DNA of 64,000 nucleotides from contig CAYTUV010000005.1 in the NCBI GenBank assembly GCA_964441505.1, positions 62,001 through 126,000 on the forward strand, in the 5' to 3' direction. Source of the DNA: Fen-1258 sp964441505 (GTDB lineage Bacteria > Bacteroidota > Ignavibacteria > Ignavibacteriales > Melioribacteraceae). This document shows positions 23,955 to 33,484 of this stretch, piece by piece (the first letter of the stretch is position 1; each line of letters begins with the position of its first letter). The notes beneath the pieces are model-generated. The model ran no database searches. It was not told the origin of the DNA and saw only the letters and a list, made by a program, of their open reading frames with translations. The translations under genes were made by a program, and so were the position numbers.

Positions 23955-26354
23955 TTATAGTATTGGAGTATTTATTCCAAAGACAAAATTAGTGTTGCCA
24001 AAATAATTCAATTTCCAGGTGAATTCTAATCTAAATGGAAATAGTGACTGTCCAACTCCAAATCCTATCTCAGCAAAAGGTTTTTCAAATTCTAAAAATG
24101 AATGGGGAAGAATACTTTTACTTTCCGGAGAAATTTTTAACCAGGCTAAATTTACGTGCATCGATAAATTCACCTGCCAGTCAATTAAAAAATTAAGATG
24201 GAGCAGACGGAAAATTTCATCGTTGAAGTTATGTTCTATAAATAGAGTGGCAACTCTATCTCCAAATACTTCACCTGCTCTTAATGTTCTAAAACTATAT
24301 GATTGACCTAAATTTTCTATGCTTGCCGGTAAAGCATACATGGATTGAAATGGTATTTTCCCGTTGGAAAAATTTCCGTATGTGCTAAAGCGTAAACTGG
24401 CGGATTTAAATGTTGGGAAATATCCATGTAAATAAAACCGGTATATTTGAAAATCCAAATCGCTCTTTAGAAAATCCGAATTGCTGAAGGTAAAGTTTCC
24501 GCCTAAAAATATATACGAATTTCCACCTACACGAAGTTTCCGGTATCCATCTTCGGCAATTCCTCTAAAGTCAAATTGAAAATTTGTTGTTATTGCATTA
24601 ATCTTCGTTTCATAAATAGTTTTATTAACCGCGTAAGTTTTTGATTTGTTGAAAAAGGAGAAATCCGTATTCACAAATCCATTGTTATCTGTTCTGTTAA
24701 AAAAGCCAACACCAAAATAAAGAATAGGAAAAACTTGCGAGCCTGCATTAACAGCAAATCCTTTTGTATAGTAATAATTGCGGTAATCATACTTTCCGAA
24801 TAGATTTGTAACAGTAGAAGTTAATTTGTTAAAACGCATTGCCTCGGAGAACAAATCGGTTGATTTGTTAAATAGCCTTATGCTCAAGTTTGTTGTTCTA
24901 TACTCGCCAAATAGATAATTAGCTGTTAATTCTGCTTTCATTTTTTTATCGTCAAAGCCGTAGGATAAATCTAAATTTCCATTAAATCGTTTATCAAATA
25001 ATTCGCTTGTATTTATTCCAAAATTCAAAGTGTGTCCTTCAACTCTGTTAAAAGAGTAAAGGGAAAGAGGACCGCTAATCGCCCAGTTTTTATCAAGTGC
25101 TATGCTTGTTGCAAGAAGTGAAAAATTTTCTGCAAATCCTTTTGGCAGGGCTTCTACACTATCAATTCTTTGATATGCTTTCAATTCTTCGGTGGTGTTA
25201 GGTATTGTTTGTGTCGATTTCCAATAAAGAGAATCTTTCTTATCTGCATCTGAAGAAACCTTTATTACTGTCATATCAAAAAAGTCTTTGTCTATAGGCT
25301 CATTGATCTTATAATCATAAAAAATTGAATTCAATTCTCCACCGAATTTGAATATACCCATTGCATTACCCTCGGCTATTATTCTGTAATCAACGGGCAT
25401 TACAATATCTTTGTACAGGGCAAAGTTCTGAATAATATTAATCTTACTAAACATTTTACCAGGATTAGCAGGCCCGTTTAACCCTAAATCCAGTTTAACA
25501 AGAGAGTATGATTTATCGGCAATATAAATTGTTCCGGTAAAGCCGGGATCAATTTTTCGTAATGGCTCTATTCTAATTTTAAACACATTCTGATTATCCA
25601 TCGCTAAAGTATCTTCAATTAAATAATCATAGTATTCAATTGCATCTTGGGTAAAAGGACTCATAAGAGGGCGGTTGAAAAATCTAATATCATCATTGTA
25701 GAAATTTAATAGTAATCTTCCTCCAGTTAATAGATTGAATGCAGAAGATGTATTTTTAGTTTGCTTGCGAGCTATGATTTCATCTTTGTAGTTATTCGGT
25801 TTAAGAAAATATCCTTTGCTTTCATTTTCGATAATGCCTGTAATTTTTAACGAATCATTTTTCCCATCAATTGAAACAGATGCCTGCGAACCCCTTGACG
25901 TAAAATCTTTTGTTGTCCTGATAATACCTTTTGTATAAGCGCGGAATATGTAAGAATTTAAATTTGCTAATCTTTTTGCCTTTGCTTCAATTGCTCTTCT
26001 TATAATTTCCAATGCAGGGTTTTCACCTGGTAATACCGTTACTTCTGGTAAATTAATTGGTACCGGATTTAATGAAATGGAAATTGCCGAATTCGATTTT
26101 ACAGCTACCATCAAAGTATCGGAAATATAACCAATGCTGGAAGTGATTAGTGTATATTGACCTTGAGTAACCTTTAGTTCAAAATCCCCATTAATTGAGG
26201 TTGATGTTCCTGAAAAAGTATTGGCAATTCTGATGCTTGCATAACTGATCGGTTTTGAGGTGCTCTTATCGGTTACTAACCCTTTTAATGAAAGGGTTTG
26301 CGCTTCTACATTAGTAATAGCGAGAGCTATTATGATTAAATAAACGAACTTCAT
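23955..26354 (-). CDS. DUF5686 outer-membrane protein with carboxypeptidase-like regulatory domain
   Basis: The 799-residue protein has a signal peptide (cleavage about residue 18). A carboxypeptidase-D regulatory-like beta-sandwich follows (about 22-100, with GLVTDKSTSKPISYASI). The long DUF5686 region ends in a predicted 16-or-more-strand beta-barrel with aromatic girdle residues. This architecture is typical of the FCB group. Its function is not established; some TonB-dependent proteins share the N-terminal domain, but no plug domain is seen here. It is likely co-transcribed with the downstream amylase (13-bp gap) and could help that enzyme or its sugars at the outer membrane; that is inference. 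Confidence 0.87.
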   Translation of the reverse strand: MKFVYLIIIALAITNVEAQTLSLKGLVTDKSTSKPISYASIRIANTFSGTSTSINGDFELKVTQGQYTLITSSIGYISDTLMVAVKSNSAISISLNPVPINLPEVTVLPGENPALEIIRRAIEAKAKRLANLNSYIFRAYTKGIIRTTKDFTSRGSQASVSIDGKNDSLKITGIIENESKGYFLKPNNYKDEIIARKQTKNTSSAFNLLTGGRLLLNFYNDDIRFFNRPLMSPFTQDAIEYYDYLIEDTLAMDNQNVFKIRIEPLRKIDPGFTGTIYIADKSYSLVKLDLGLNGPANPGKMFSKINIIQNFALYKDIVMPVDYRIIAEGNAMGIFKFGGELNSIFYDYKINEPIDKDFFDMTVIKVSSDADKKDSLYWKSTQTIPNTTEELKAYQRIDSVEALPKGFAENFSLLATSIALDKNWAISGPLSLYSFNRVEGHTLNFGINTSELFDKRFNGNLDLSYGFDDKKMKAELTANYLFGEYRTTNLSIRLFNKSTDLFSEAMRFNKLTSTVTNLFGKYDYRNYYYTKGFAVNAGSQVFPILYFGVGFFNRTDNNGFVNTDFSFFNKSKTYAVNKTIYETKINAITTNFQFDFRGIAEDGYRKLRVGGNSYIFLGGNFTFSNSDFLKSDLDFQIYRFYLHGYFPTFKSASLRFSTYGNFSNGKIPFQSMYALPASIENLGQSYSFRTLRAGEVFGDRVATLFIEHNFNDEIFRLLHLNFLIDWQVNLSMHVNLAWLKISPESKSILPHSFLEFEKPFAEIGFGVGQSLFPFRLEFTWKLNYFGNTNFVFGINTPIL

Positions 26355-26520
26355 TTGTATCCTCTTTTAGATTGCAATTATGACGAAATTAATTAATTAA
26401 GTTACATGATGAGCATATCTTAAACCAATAACCGTTCCAAAGGTTTCAAACCGAATTAAGTATTATTATAATATAAAACTTATATTTTGCATTAAGTGTT
26501 GTCTATAATAAAAGAAAAAT

Positions 26521-27429
26521 ATGAATAGAAAAATCGTCATAACAGGTGCCACCGGATTAATCGGTAAAAAGATTGCGGATTTGTTGATTCGGCGGGGAGA
26601 CGAAGTGACTATTTTCACGCGCTCTATTGATAGGGCAAAACAGATCATTCCCGGGGCAGCGGAATATGTTGAGTGGAACTATAAGAAACAGGATTGGCAA
26701 ATTTATATCGAGGGAATTGATGCCGTGATACACCTTGCCGGAGAGAACGTAATGGCTAAACGCTGGAACAAGGAACATAAAGCCAATATTCTCAATAGCC
26801 GGGTCGAATCGACATTTTCTTTGGTTAATGCAATAGGACACGCTGTGATTAAACCAAAAGTTTTCATTTCTGCATCTGCTACAGGTTACTATGGAAATTC
26901 AGAACAGCCGGTAACGGAAGTATCATTGCCCGGCAAGGATTTTCTTGCCGATGTAGTAAGTGCATGGGAAGCCGAGACGAAGAAAGTTGATGCGTATAAA
27001 ATCCGCCGTGTAAATATCCGCACCGGAATTGTACTTGATAAAAATGAAGGTGCACTCGCACAGATGGTAACACCTTTTAAATATTTTATCGGCGGCCCGC
27101 TCGGTAACGGTAAGCAATGGTTTCCCTGGATTCATATTGATGATGTGGTTGGAATATTCTTGCACGCTTTAGATAATGAAAATGTAGAAGGCGCTGTTAA
27201 TTGCGTTTCGCCCAATCCCGTTACAATGAATCAATTTGCAGAAACAATAGGCAAAACTCTTAAACGTCCTTCTTCTTTAAGGATACCGGAATTTTTATTA
27301 AGATTGATATTAGGCGAATCATCAAGTGTAGTTATCGGAGGTTTAAAAGTATCTTCGTCAAAAATTATTTCTTGCGGGTATAAGTTTAAGTACAGTTATA
27401 TAGAAGAAGCGCTGAATAATCTTCTTTGA
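26521..27429 (+). CDS. TIGR01777-family NAD(P)-binding epimerase/oxidoreductase
   Basis: The 302-residue extended short-chain dehydrogenase has a Rossmann motif GATGLIGKKIADLL at residues 8-21. The family segments AVIHLAGENVMAKRWN and SASATGYYGN, and a C-terminal DUF1731-like region (KRPSSLRIPEFLLRLILG), identify the TIGR01777 (SDR39U1, YfcH) family. The substrate is unknown. It is divergent from the DUF5686 gene and convergent with the pilin-like operon, whose last gene ends only 6 bp away with no visible terminator. Confidence 0.92.
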   Translation: MNRKIVITGATGLIGKKIADLLIRRGDEVTIFTRSIDRAKQIIPGAAEYVEWNYKKQDWQIYIEGIDAVIHLAGENVMAKRWNKEHKANILNSRVESTFSLVNAIGHAVIKPKVFISASATGYYGNSEQPVTEVSLPGKDFLADVVSAWEAETKKVDAYKIRRVNIRTGIVLDKNEGALAQMVTPFKYFIGGPLGNGKQWFPWIHIDDVVGIFLHALDNENVEGAVNCVSPNPVTMNQFAETIGKTLKRPSSLRIPEFLLRLILGESSSVVIGGLKVSSSKIISCGYKFKYSYIEEALNNLL

Positions 27430-27435
27430 CCGTGT

Positions 27436-28659
27436 TTATTCAAACCATGATACAATTTCAAACGAACCCGTACCCGGGTAAGCCGGCGGAGATGCAAAAG
27501 CTAATCTATCATCGTATCGATATCTTTTGCTAAATCCGGATTGAATAACCGTAGTGCTTCCGGACCGAAATGTTCCTACTGGTCCCCTTGCGTTTTGAAT
27601 AACTCCCCCATAAAGATAGATCGCCCCACTAACAGGTCTGTTTTGATAATTTTCCGCAACAAATGAACCAGACTGTGAATAAATAGAAGCATCAATTCTA
27701 ACATCATTATTGTTAGCCGAATTTTCCGTTATAACAATATCTCTTTCAGCAACTATTCCAAGCAAATCTTGAGAACTGGGATTTGTTCTTGGGTTGGTGT
27801 TATAAGTAACATCATCGTCAATAAAAATTTTTCCTAGGTTGCCTCCTGTTCCTGATGCGGCAATTGTATACTTACCTTTGATATTTCCTTTAATTCTTAG
27901 TTCGGCATTTTCTGCAAATATTACTCCGTTAGGTGCAAAAGTGGAAGCTAAAGCATAAGTATATGATCCTGAGCTGCTGAATTTATATCTAACGCTGTCT
28001 CCTCTAAATTCAAAATAGACTTTATCATGACCGGTAATATTCGCACCACCAGTTGCAGCGTTTGCTACATTTGAAACACCGCTAGAGGGGATGTCAATGT
28101 GAACACCTGTCTCCATTCCACCCAGAAACTGCGGTGTTGCACTGTTACTGTATTTAACCAAACTTCCATCAATAGTAACTTTACCCATAAATACGGGTCT
28201 ATCAGCAACTCTAAGAGATCCATTTGAATGAAGAGGGCCCCAGACAGTATCGCGTGTAGTCCACCAAATGTTTGCCCCTTCACTGTTTGAAAAATAAGCG
28301 TATTTCGAAAATGAACTTGGCTTTAATAATATTCTTGTTTTTGCAGTTACTCCATTATAATTACCTATGGATATCAATTCTTTGATATTTTGGTATGCGT
28401 CAATAGTCGTAAGCGTTACTGCTATCGTTCCTCCGTCGAAATTATAATTTAAAGTTTGATCTCCAATAGAGTTATTGAAAAAGATTTTATTGGTGGCTAG
28501 ATTCACTCCAGCATCGGTTAAATGACGAGCTTTTGCATCGTAGAAATAGCCAGAAAAATTTTCTACTGTGCCGATTGCCATCTGGTTAAAATTTTTGCCG
28601 GCAACCATAAATATTAAACTGAATCCGAGTACTAACAGTAAAGCCGCTTTGCCGCCCAT
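27436..28659 (-). CDS. PilX-like minor pilin candidate
   Basis: The 407-residue protein has one N-terminal hydrophobic helix (GGKAALLLVLGFSLIFMVAG). The motif DAGVNLA around residue 50 resembles the AEAG segment of PilX-type proteins. The C-terminal region is beta-rich and contains VWGPLHSNGSLRV, similar to the cell-surface modules found in some PilX-like proteins. The classical prepilin peptidase Glu at position 5 is absent. It is the last gene of a three-gene operon (11-bp gap). I infer a role as a minor subunit or tip protein of a type IV pilus or type II secretion pseudopilus; no pilus motor genes are in the window. Confidence 0.6.
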   Translation of the reverse strand: MGGKAALLLVLGFSLIFMVAGKNFNQMAIGTVENFSGYFYDAKARHLTDAGVNLATNKIFFNNSIGDQTLNYNFDGGTIAVTLTTIDAYQNIKELISIGNYNGVTAKTRILLKPSSFSKYAYFSNSEGANIWWTTRDTVWGPLHSNGSLRVADRPVFMGKVTIDGSLVKYSNSATPQFLGGMETGVHIDIPSSGVSNVANAATGGANITGHDKVYFEFRGDSVRYKFSSSGSYTYALASTFAPNGVIFAENAELRIKGNIKGKYTIAASGTGGNLGKIFIDDDVTYNTNPRTNPSSQDLLGIVAERDIVITENSANNNDVRIDASIYSQSGSFVAENYQNRPVSGAIYLYGGVIQNARGPVGTFRSGSTTVIQSGFSKRYRYDDRLAFASPPAYPGTGSFEIVSWFE

Positions 28660-28670
28660 ACAATTATTCC

Positions 28671-29306
28671 TTACCTGTTTCTAAAGTTTCTTGCAGCTAA
28701 TCTGATCTGCCTCCAAATAACTCTTCTATCAGCAGAATAGTCATTTCCATATGCTGTCGGATTTTCTACAGCGATATCTAATTGAATAGTGGCAATGCCA
28801 AATGGAGGAGTAGCAGGAAAAGGATCAATTTTGTCTCCGGTAGCATCGAAATAAGTTAACTTAAATTGAGTAACGCCCAAGTTAGACCCTTTTGGAACTT
28901 CTCCGTTAATAACCCGATAGAGAAGACGATCGTTTGGATTTGGTGTTACAGATAATTCGGAAGTACTTCCTAAATAATAGCGTAATGTATCAACTACACC
29001 ATTGCCGTAATCATTAGCGGCTGTAGTGTTAACTATATCTGTAAGAAAAGAAATCCGATTTGAATCGGCGCTAATTATTGCCAAAGCTTGATTTGGAATC
29101 TTTGTCCAATCGTAACAGTAACCAATTTTACGAAAGTCATATTCAATCAGTTTTACCACCTCAACAAGATTCTGTTGAACGATTTTTTCGCCGCTATATA
29201 AATAATTATTCTGAACCGACGAGTCGTTCATCCTCAATAAGATCATTAATAATAATCCGCCAATTACTGTAGAGCCAAGTATGTCTAATAACGTGCTAAA
29301 TCCCAT
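28671..29306 (-). CDS. PilW-like minor pilin candidate
   Basis: The 211-residue protein starts MGFSTLLDILGSTVIGGLLL, a hydrophobic helix that begins almost at the N-terminus, as in mature pilins. VKLIEYDFRKIGY near residues 50-62 resembles the conserved D-x-R-x-A/I-G segment of PilW proteins. The rest is a beta-rich globular domain. If a prepilin leader exists it is very short (MG/F). It is the middle gene of the operon, 9 bp after the first gene and 11 bp before the PilX-like gene. Confidence 0.6.
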   Translation of the reverse strand: MGFSTLLDILGSTVIGGLLLMILLRMNDSSVQNNYLYSGEKIVQQNLVEVVKLIEYDFRKIGYCYDWTKIPNQALAIISADSNRISFLTDIVNTTAANDYGNGVVDTLRYYLGSTSELSVTPNPNDRLLYRVINGEVPKGSNLGVTQFKLTYFDATGDKIDPFPATPPFGIATIQLDIAVENPTAYGNDYSADRRVIWRQIRLAARNFRNR

Positions 29307-29315
29307 TTCAATCCT

Positions 29316-29843
29316 TTATCTAAAATACCAGTAGCTGTAAATAGAAGACATTTTTATTGTGTCATTAATGCCAGGACTAACAACTTTCACACTAATTCTT
29401 TTGCACCAAGTTCTTGAAGCAGAAACATTATTTGGATTATCTGGATTAACATAATCAACTCTGGCATAAGTATTAAAAATCATTTTTTTGTCTGTTCCTT
29501 CAAGAATTAGAGAATCAGTTTTAGGTACTGTTTTATAGACATTGAAATCATCAAAGTCGTTAAAGGTAGTTGGGTCGTTGTTAAGTTCACCGGCGTCAAG
29601 GCCTAAAGCCCCAACGTTAGTTAATGAATTAATAGAGGTTACAGCCACTGTGTCGGTATTATGATCAAATGCTTTGCCGGTTGCTTGTTCAATAGTAGAA
29701 GTTGCCAGCGATACACTTAGAATACCATAACGATTTTCCACCATTATTGTATTGGTTGTTATTAATCCGCGACTAGAAGTAAGTATAACCATACTTAGTA
29801 AAAAAAACGCCGCAATAGTAATCATCATTTGTCCGGTGTTCAT
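29316..29843 (-). CDS. Pilin-like anchored protein, first gene of the minor-pilin operon
   Basis: The 175-residue protein has a single N-terminal hydrophobic helix (MMITIAAFFLLSMVIL), then a small domain with few recognisable motifs. SLATSTIEQATGKAFD (about residues 47-62) resembles the segment after the helix in PilV-like proteins. No prepilin peptidase site is evident. Position and size suggest the PilV or GspI-like member of a minor-pilin set (PilV-PilW-PilX order). The identity rests mainly on operon context. Confidence 0.5.
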   Translation of the reverse strand: MNTGQMMITIAAFFLLSMVILTSSRGLITTNTIMVENRYGILSVSLATSTIEQATGKAFDHNTDTVAVTSINSLTNVGALGLDAGELNNDPTTFNDFDDFNVYKTVPKTDSLILEGTDKKMIFNTYARVDYVNPDNPNNVSASRTWCKRISVKVVSPGINDTIKMSSIYSYWYFR

Positions 29844-30065
29844 TTATCCAACCACTTTGGTATGGTGAAAAAATAGCTAAAATCTGAAACTATATCGAAT
29901 CAAATATCGTGCAACGAATTTATGTAGTGTTTCTAATCATATTGCCCACATTTTAAAGTTTCTTGTAATAGTTACTTGTAGAAATGTACCGTAATGAATG
30001 AGATCATCAAAAAATTCTTCTAAAGTTGTTATATTGGGCACAAAGTTTAAGAAAGAGATGAATGT

Positions 30066-30662
30066 ATGGATTCTTCTAACGCCATCAACATACTTGTTGC
30101 AATCAATTTGATGGTTTCCATGAGCGCAAATTATTCCGGTGCAAAGAAAGGCTTTAAGACTTCAATTACAAAAGTTGTAGAACGACCTGTTTCGTTTCTT
30201 CAAAAATTCCCCCCGAATGTTGCAGTGTTGGTGCTGATATTCACAATAATCTCGATATTTAAATTGGGAACATTGCCGGAAGAGTATGAATCGGAATTAT
30301 TTGGTCTCCGGATTGCCGGATTAATAATGTTTGTTATTTTTTCATGGCTTCAGGTATTTGCTTATAAATCTTTAGGAAATTCATATGCTCAGGATGTGGT
30401 TATTATGAAAGAGCATAAATTATATACATCGGGGATATACAAATTCATACGGCACCCGCAATATCTCAGTCAACTGCTCAGTGATCTGGGCGCAGGACTA
30501 GCGTTATTAAGTTACCTCGTTATTCCCGTGGTTATTCTTGTTGAACTCCCGCTTTTTATAATGAGAGCTGCGTTGGAAGATAGACTTCTCAAAAAACATT
30601 TTGGTGATGAATATTCCGTTTACAAAAAAAGAAGCGGTTTCATGATTCCGTTCATCGGGTAG
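30066..30662 (+). CDS. Isoprenylcysteine carboxyl methyltransferase (ICMT)-family membrane protein
   Basis: The 198-residue protein has about five membrane helices. The C-terminal SAM-binding motif GIYKFIRHPQYLSQLL (about residues 133-148) and the later LEDRLLKKHFGDEYSVYKKR tail are typical of the ICMT/PEMT superfamily. In bacteria these proteins methylate lipids or small substrates; prenylated protein is not expected here. The amidase gene begins 6 bp after the stop, so the two are co-transcribed. Confidence 0.85.
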   Translation: MDSSNAINILVAINLMVSMSANYSGAKKGFKTSITKVVERPVSFLQKFPPNVAVLVLIFTIISIFKLGTLPEEYESELFGLRIAGLIMFVIFSWLQVFAYKSLGNSYAQDVVIMKEHKLYTSGIYKFIRHPQYLSQLLSDLGAGLALLSYLVIPVVILVELPLFIMRAALEDRLLKKHFGDEYSVYKKRSGFMIPFIG

Positions 30663-30668
30663 TCTGTT

Positions 30669-32270
30669 ATGGTAAACAAATTTATTTTTTTTCTCTTGTT
30701 TTTATTTGTGTCTGTTTCTTTTTCTCAGCGCTTTTACAAAATTACAGTCCAGATAGATGGTCGGGAAGAAACACTCTCATATGTTGCCCGCAATGGAATC
30801 GATTATGTCTCTGCCAAAGAGACAGCAGCACTGCTCTCGGCAAATCAATTTTACAATACGGAAGCCGCAAAGATTGAGATCAAATTCAAAGAGTATAGTC
30901 TAAAGTTCTCAGCGAAAAATCAGTTTGTGATTCTTAATCGTAAATCAGACGGGGCACAGAAAATTTTTCAGATTCCAATTCCAACTATTTTTATCAGGGA
31001 CGATATTTTTCTTCCGCTTATCTTCTGCACCGATTATATAAATCTTGCCTATGGCTACAAAATTTCATTTGACAGCCGGACAAAAAATCTGAGTGTTTCT
31101 AACAAACCGGTCACTGCCGAAACTTTTGTGCTTCCGAAAGCAGTTCTCGCAAAAGAAGAAAAACCTGTAGAGCCTGAAACAGTTGTTGAAAAACCTAATG
31201 GCAAATTTGATATCAATTCAATCTCCATTGAGGATAAATCTAACGGAACCCTCATACGGCTAAAAACGAGTCGTAGAATTTCAATACCACGCCACTCGAT
31301 TAATGAGGGAAATTTATTTGTCTTCCTAACAGGAGTAAGTATTGCGCCCGAGATTGTAAATCTGGTAAAACCGGCGGGACTTGTAAAAAGAATCAAAAGA
31401 ACTGTTATCTCTTCAAAGAATATTCAACTTGAGTTTGCACTTGAGGATGGCTATTCAACTTCGGAAGCGTTTCAGGATGTTGAAAGCAATGATATAATGA
31501 TAACCATTCACAATAAACTGTTTCAGGCTGCCCTTCCAAATGTGGACGAGGTAAAATCGAAATGGATTTTTGATGCTGTAGTAATTGATGCCGGACATGG
31601 TGGGAAAGATCCCGGTGCGATAGGAGTTACCGGCGTTCGCGAAAAAGATATTAATCTTTCTATCGCTCTTAAAGTAGGAAAATTGATTTCCCAAAATCTT
31701 CCCGGTGTTCGCGTAATATATACCAGAGATACAGATCAATTTATTGAATTGTATAAACGGGGGAAGATTGCAAACGAAAACGGTGGTAAACTTTTCATCT
31801 CAATTCACTGTAACTCAACAGAACAGAAAGATATAAGCTACCGGGGATTTGAAGTATACCTGTTGCGACCGGGCAGAACACAAAGGGCAATAGCAATCGC
31901 TGAGTTTGAGAATAGTGTAATTAAATATGAGGATAATCAGGAACGTTATCAGAAACTTACCGATGAGAATTTTATTCTTGTCAGCATGGCTCACTCACAG
32001 TACATGCGCTACTCAGAATCTTTTTCGGATATCCTGAATCAGGAATGGAAACATGTTGTTAAGATACCGGCGTTGGGAATAAAACAGGCCGGGTTCTATG
32101 TCTTAGTTGGTGCTTCAATGCCGGGTGTTCTTGTTGAAACCGGATTTCTTTCCAACCGTAAGGATGAGACTCACGTTAATAGTCCGGAAGGACAAGCAGA
32201 AATTTCCCTTGCTGTTTTTAATTCAGTAAAGAAATACAAAGAGAATTATGAGAAAGAATTTGGCAATTAG
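30669..32270 (+). CDS. N-acetylmuramoyl-L-alanine amidase (Amidase_3) with AMIN-like domain
   Basis: The 533-residue exported protein has a signal peptide (cleavage about residue 19, VSFSQ). The N-terminal region (about 25-145) resembles the copper-amine-oxidase N-terminal fold seen in many envelope proteins. An AMIN-like beta-domain follows (about 180-280). The C-terminal zinc amidase (about 300-525) has zinc ligands in DAGHGGKDPGA, the Glu of GVREKD and SIHCN, and the catalytic Glu in VETGFLSN. It cleaves the amide between MurNAc and the stem peptide, acting in cell separation or wall remodelling. Confidence 0.93.
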   Translation: MVNKFIFFLLFLFVSVSFSQRFYKITVQIDGREETLSYVARNGIDYVSAKETAALLSANQFYNTEAAKIEIKFKEYSLKFSAKNQFVILNRKSDGAQKIFQIPIPTIFIRDDIFLPLIFCTDYINLAYGYKISFDSRTKNLSVSNKPVTAETFVLPKAVLAKEEKPVEPETVVEKPNGKFDINSISIEDKSNGTLIRLKTSRRISIPRHSINEGNLFVFLTGVSIAPEIVNLVKPAGLVKRIKRTVISSKNIQLEFALEDGYSTSEAFQDVESNDIMITIHNKLFQAALPNVDEVKSKWIFDAVVIDAGHGGKDPGAIGVTGVREKDINLSIALKVGKLISQNLPGVRVIYTRDTDQFIELYKRGKIANENGGKLFISIHCNSTEQKDISYRGFEVYLLRPGRTQRAIAIAEFENSVIKYEDNQERYQKLTDENFILVSMAHSQYMRYSESFSDILNQEWKHVVKIPALGIKQAGFYVLVGASMPGVLVETGFLSNRKDETHVNSPEGQAEISLAVFNSVKKYKENYEKEFGN

Positions 32271-32466
32271 CTGTCAGCGTTCGGCTTTTAATTAATTCAT
32301 AAAAAAACTAAATGATGATATCGTCGGGATTCAAAAATCATTGACCGACCGCGTTATTAAAAAAGCTGAGAGCTAACAGCTGAATTCTGACAGCAATGTG
32401 ATTTGTTATTCAAGCAACATCGCACTAACTTTGCCAAACAAATTTTCAAAAGAAAGGTTCTTTTAT

Positions 32467-32877
32467 ATGACTAATGCTCAAAAATGGGTTGCCGCATTTC
32501 TTGGATTGTTCCTCATTCTGTTTTTGCTTGGGCGACTCACACGTAAAGAAGAAGCGCAAATGCCTCAGACAATGGGAATGCAGCAGACTCAGCCATCGGG
32601 CAATGTTGACGGATTAACATTAATTAAACAAACCGGCTGTACCTCTTGCCATGGCGATAATTTGCAGGGCTCAAAACTTGCACCGGCACTGGTAAACATC
32701 AAGAAATACTGGTCACGTGACGCGTTGATTAATTATTTGCGTAATCCGCAGTCATACAGCCGTGATGTTCGTTTCGATGATTACCGGGCTAAATATAAAA
32801 ATGTGATAATGCCGTCATACGGCAATATTGATGTTAAGGAATTGGGAAAAATTTCTGAATATCTGCTGACCCGCTGA
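32467..32877 (+). CDS. Membrane-anchored mono-haem cytochrome c
   Basis: The 136-residue protein is read from the ATG at 32467 (GAAAGG upstream); a GTG at 32398 in the same frame would put 23 residues before the membrane anchor and is unlikely. One N-terminal helix (WVAAFLGLFLILFLLG) anchors it. The haem-binding motif is CTSCH (residues 58-62), and the distal ligand is probably the Met in VIMPSYG. The fold is a small class I cytochrome, facing the periplasm. No oxidase or reductase gene is next to it, so its electron partner is unknown. Confidence 0.9.
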   Translation: MTNAQKWVAAFLGLFLILFLLGRLTRKEEAQMPQTMGMQQTQPSGNVDGLTLIKQTGCTSCHGDNLQGSKLAPALVNIKKYWSRDALINYLRNPQSYSRDVRFDDYRAKYKNVIMPSYGNIDVKELGKISEYLLTR

Positions 32878-32960
32878 AAGAATTAAACATATCGTTTTAA
32901 AGAACCTCATCGCAAAATAATTTTTAAGATGCTGTCAGCTGAACAAATGCAACTACAAGA

Positions 32961-33473
32961 TTATTTAAGATATCTTTCCTTAATTATGGTGAGATGATGA
33001 TTAACGTGACCCGCCATAATAAAGGCCAGGGCGCGGACAGTAAACTGATTTCCGTTGGCTCTTCCTTTTCGGAGGGAGATTTCATCAGAAAAATTTTTGA
33101 ACATCATTGTATTTGACCTTCGAAGTGCGCAAAATTCTTCAACCAACTCACGAAGCTTAATATCATTATAGTTTGACTGCCTGACGTATTCGTTTTCGTC
33201 AAAACCGGGAAGATCGTTTTGATCGTTACGGGCAAAACGCAAAGCGCGGTATACAAAAACTCTTTCGGTATCAATCATATGTCCCATTATTTCGCGAACA
33301 CTCCATTTACCGGGAGAGTAGCGAAACAATGATTCTTTCTTAGAAACATTCTTAAACAGTTTATAGATCTGGTTGCTTTGTTTTTTCAAAGTCTTGATGA
33401 TGTCTCCATTAGGCACTTTATCTACATAGGTGTGATAGTATGCCGCGTATTCGTCTTTTTGCGGGTGTTTCAT
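32961..33473 (-). CDS. DinB-family (DinB_2) protein
   Basis: The 170-residue four-helix-bundle protein has WSVREIMGHMIDTERVF (about residues 56-72) and GHVNHHLTIIKERY near the C-terminus, which supply the three metal-binding His residues of the family. Members include thiol S-transferases and metal-dependent enzymes of unknown substrate. It is encoded 11 bp downstream of mgsA on the same strand. No SOS-type operator is seen. Confidence 0.9.
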   Translation of the reverse strand: MKHPQKDEYAAYYHTYVDKVPNGDIIKTLKKQSNQIYKLFKNVSKKESLFRYSPGKWSVREIMGHMIDTERVFVYRALRFARNDQNDLPGFDENEYVRQSNYNDIKLRELVEEFCALRRSNTMMFKNFSDEISLRKGRANGNQFTVRALAFIMAGHVNHHLTIIKERYLK

Positions 33474-33484
33474 AACTCTCCTTT

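Noticed and set aside
32398..32466. Upstream GTG start for the cytochrome c gene
   Set aside because: It would place 23 residues ahead of the membrane anchor; GAAAGG fits the ATG at 32467.
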